Below are positions 5,659 through 6,797 of a stretch of DNA of 6,797 nucleotides, piece after piece. Below the pieces are notes generated by a model that was not told where the DNA came from, did no database searches, and saw only the letters and a program-made list of their open reading frames with translations. Numbering within the stretch: the stretch's first letter is position 1; every line of letters begins with the position of its first letter. The stretch comes from an uncultured Lachnospiraceae bacterium (lineage in GTDB: Bacteria > Bacillota > Clostridia > Lachnospirales > Lachnospiraceae). The translations under genes were made by a program, and so were the position numbers. The stretch lies in NCBI GenBank assembly GCA_900555195.1, contig USKC01000171.1, positions 1-6,797 on the forward strand, given 5' to 3'.

Positions 5659-6327
5659 GTGGATAAAGAAATTTCAAAGGCGGTGATTGCGCGGCTTCCC
5701 AGATATTTCCGTTTTCTTGGCGAGTTGAAGGATCAGGGAGTGGAGCGGATTTCTTCTCAGGAACTGAGCAGGCTGATGCATGTAACAGCTTCTCAGATAC
5801 GGCAGGATTTTAATCATTTCGGCGGATTTGGGCAGCAGGGATATGGTTATAATGTAGAGTATCTGTATACGGAGATCGGCAGCATCCTGGGCCTTGACAA
5901 GAAACATCATCTGATCATCATCGGCGCCGGAAACCTGGGACAGGCGCTCGCTAATTATATGAATTTTGAACGCAGAGGCTTTATTTTTACGGGTATGTTT
6001 GATATCAATGAAAAACTTTACGGACGTCAGGTGCGTGGGATTAAGGTCCATCCAATGGAGGAAATGCCACAGTTCGTGCGGGAGAACAATATCGATATCG
6101 CGGTTCTGACCATTCCCAAAGAGGGAGCGGTGGAGACGGCAAAGAAGCTTGTGGATGTGGGAATCAAAGCGATCTGGAATTTCGCGCATGTGGACCTGGA
6201 TGTACCACCCGGCGTTATGGTAGAAAATGTGCATCTTTCTGACAGCTTGATTAAGCTTTCTTACATGATTAACCAATATGAGAAAGAAAATAAGGGTGCT
6301 GCACTTCGCGAGCCGCCTTTAGGTTGA
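5659..6327 (+). CDS. rex: Redox-sensing transcriptional repressor Rex
   Basis: Rex binds operators when NADH/NAD+ is low and leaves DNA when NADH rises, controlling fermentation and NADH-consuming genes in Gram-positive bacteria. Translation from GTG 5659 gives 222 residues, close to the usual 210-215. Residues 1-80 form the winged-helix DNA-binding domain (SSQELSRLMHVTASQIRQDF, then the GGFGQQGYGYNVEYL wing). Residues 84-200 form a Rossmann fold with GAGNLG (89-94) for the dinucleotide, D115 in GMFD, the stretch YGRQVRGIKV (121-130) and the conserved NFA...VPPGVMVENVHLS tail. The start is fixed by GGAGG (5647-5651), 7 bases upstream; the open frame runs back to an ATG at 5572 inside the aldolase, but that extension is not Rex-like. 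It has its own promoter and terminator, and may also be read from the upstream sugar-acid operon. Confidence 0.96.
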   Translation: MDKEISKAVIARLPRYFRFLGELKDQGVERISSQELSRLMHVTASQIRQDFNHFGGFGQQGYGYNVEYLYTEIGSILGLDKKHHLIIIGAGNLGQALANYMNFERRGFIFTGMFDINEKLYGRQVRGIKVHPMEEMPQFVRENNIDIAVLTIPKEGAVETAKKLVDVGIKAIWNFAHVDLDVPPGVMVENVHLSDSLIKLSYMINQYEKENKGAALREPPLG

Positions 6328-6335
6328 GAAAAAAG

Positions 6336-6370
6336 ACGACGGGTGATGGAAGACAATCGCCCGTTGTTTT
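6336..6370 (+). terminator. Rho-independent terminator after rex
   Basis: ACGACGGGTGAT (6336-6347) pairs with ATCGCCCGTTGT (6356-6367), twelve base pairs including two G-T wobbles, around an 8-base loop. A TTTTGTT tract follows (6367-6373), and an A-run before the stem (6329-6334) can extend pairing into it. It starts 9 bases after the rex stop codon and separates rex from the next gene. Confidence 0.75.
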
Positions 6371-6459
6371 GTTGGACAGAAAGGTGCCCCGCGCAGCGTG
6401 GCATTCGTTGTTTTCATATGTAATATATGGTTGCAGGAGTGAAAGTGAGGAATCGATGG

Positions 6460-6797
6460 ATGGAATATCTGGTGAGCGCTTCGGAGATGAAAGCCGCTGA
6501 CTCTGCCACAATACAGCATTTCGGCATGCCGTCCAATGTTCTGATGGAGCGGGCGGCGTTGGCCTGTGCGGAAGTGATTCGAAAGAGGGAGGCTCATCTT
6601 GGAAGGCGGACGGTCATCATGGCCGGAAGCGGAAATAACGGCGGAGACGGCTTGGCAGTGGGAAGGCTGCTGCTTCAGGCCGGTTTCCAGGTGGATTTTG
6701 TTCTTGTGGGAGAAAGGGAGAAATGTTCCCGGCAGACCCGGCTGCAGCTGGAGATTCTGGAGAATTACGGATGCCAGATTCTGAAAGAGGTGCCAAA
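6460..6797 (+). CDS. nnrE: NAD(P)H-hydrate epimerase (YjeF N-terminal domain), 3' end cut by the window
   Basis: The N-terminal 112 residues of a YjeF-family protein. The domain interconverts the R and S forms of damaged hydrated NAD(P)H so that the partner dehydratase can restore NAD(P)H; in most bacteria both domains form one bifunctional protein of about 500 residues, and the missing part probably encodes the dehydratase (nnrD). Hallmarks are MEYLVSASEMKAADSATI at the start, GMPSNVLMERAA (22-33) and the phosphate-binding AGSGNNGGDGLAVGRLL (55-71). The frame is open to the window end. I chose ATG 6460 because GAGG (6447-6450) precedes it at 9 bases and the family motif begins there; upstream in-frame starts are ATG 6427, GTG 6439 and GTG 6445. 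No clear promoter is seen in 6371-6459. Neighbouring Rex also deals with NAD(H). Confidence 0.9.
   Translation, partial: MEYLVSASEMKAADSATIQHFGMPSNVLMERAALACAEVIRKREAHLGRRTVIMAGSGNNGGDGLAVGRLLLQAGFQVDFVLVGEREKCSRQTRLQLEILENYGCQILKEVP

Noticed and set aside
6408..6426. Promoter-like TTGTTT and TAATAT before the YjeF gene
   Set aside because: The spacing is only about 7 bases and no suitable -35 lies at 16-18 bases from TAATAT.
6319..6597. Minus-strand open frames after rex
   Set aside because: They run antisense through the terminator and into the conserved YjeF start, and lack a ribosome binding site.

Overview
The window looks like chromosome from a low- to mid-GC Gram-positive bacterium of the class Clostridia, most likely a Lachnospiraceae-type gut anaerobe. 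This is inferred from strong GGAGG-type ribosome binding sites, sigma-A type promoters, Rex-based redox control and the protein families. No rRNA or other taxonomic marker is present, so the assignment is tentative.

Layout: (i) Bases 1-184 hold no convincing gene; a 9-bp inverted repeat (1-9 / 138-146) brackets most of it. (ii) 185-586 (+) encodes a small four-helix GtrA-family membrane protein, followed by a strong hairpin/T-tract terminator (617-665). (iii) 685-2652 (-) encodes an ABC-F ATPase with two complete nucleotide-binding domains and a C-terminal coiled coil, convergent with gtrA. (iv) 2653-2910 is a compact divergent regulatory region: the -35 boxes of a leftward and a rightward promoter overlap, with palindromes, a 13-bp direct repeat with 21-bp period, and leader hairpins. 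(v) 2911-4692 and 4689-5588 (+) form a translationally coupled pair: an IlvD/Edd-family sugar-acid dehydratase of the YjhG/YagF type and a DapA-family 2-keto-3-deoxy-sugar-acid aldolase of the YagE/YjhH type. (vi) 5659-6327 (+) encodes the NADH-sensing repressor Rex, with a consensus promoter (TTGACA-17-TATAAT) overlapping the aldolase stop codon and a Rex-like operator on top of it, and a terminator after it. (vii) 6460 to the end (+) is the start of an NAD(P)H-hydrate epimerase (YjeF/Nnr), cut by the window edge.

How the genes fit together: the dehydratase and aldolase together would convert an aldonic acid to its 2-keto-3-deoxy derivative and then cleave it to pyruvate plus a short aldehyde (glycolaldehyde from a pentonate, glyceraldehyde from a hexonate). 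Reducing such an aldehyde would consume NADH, which gives a plausible link to the neighbouring redox sensor Rex; no terminator is seen between the aldolase and rex, so read-through is possible. Rex and the NAD(P)HX repair enzyme share an NAD(H) theme. I did not find a clear new defence or mobile system; the most interesting parts are the divergent regulatory region, the sugar-acid gene pair and the unexplained first 146 bases.
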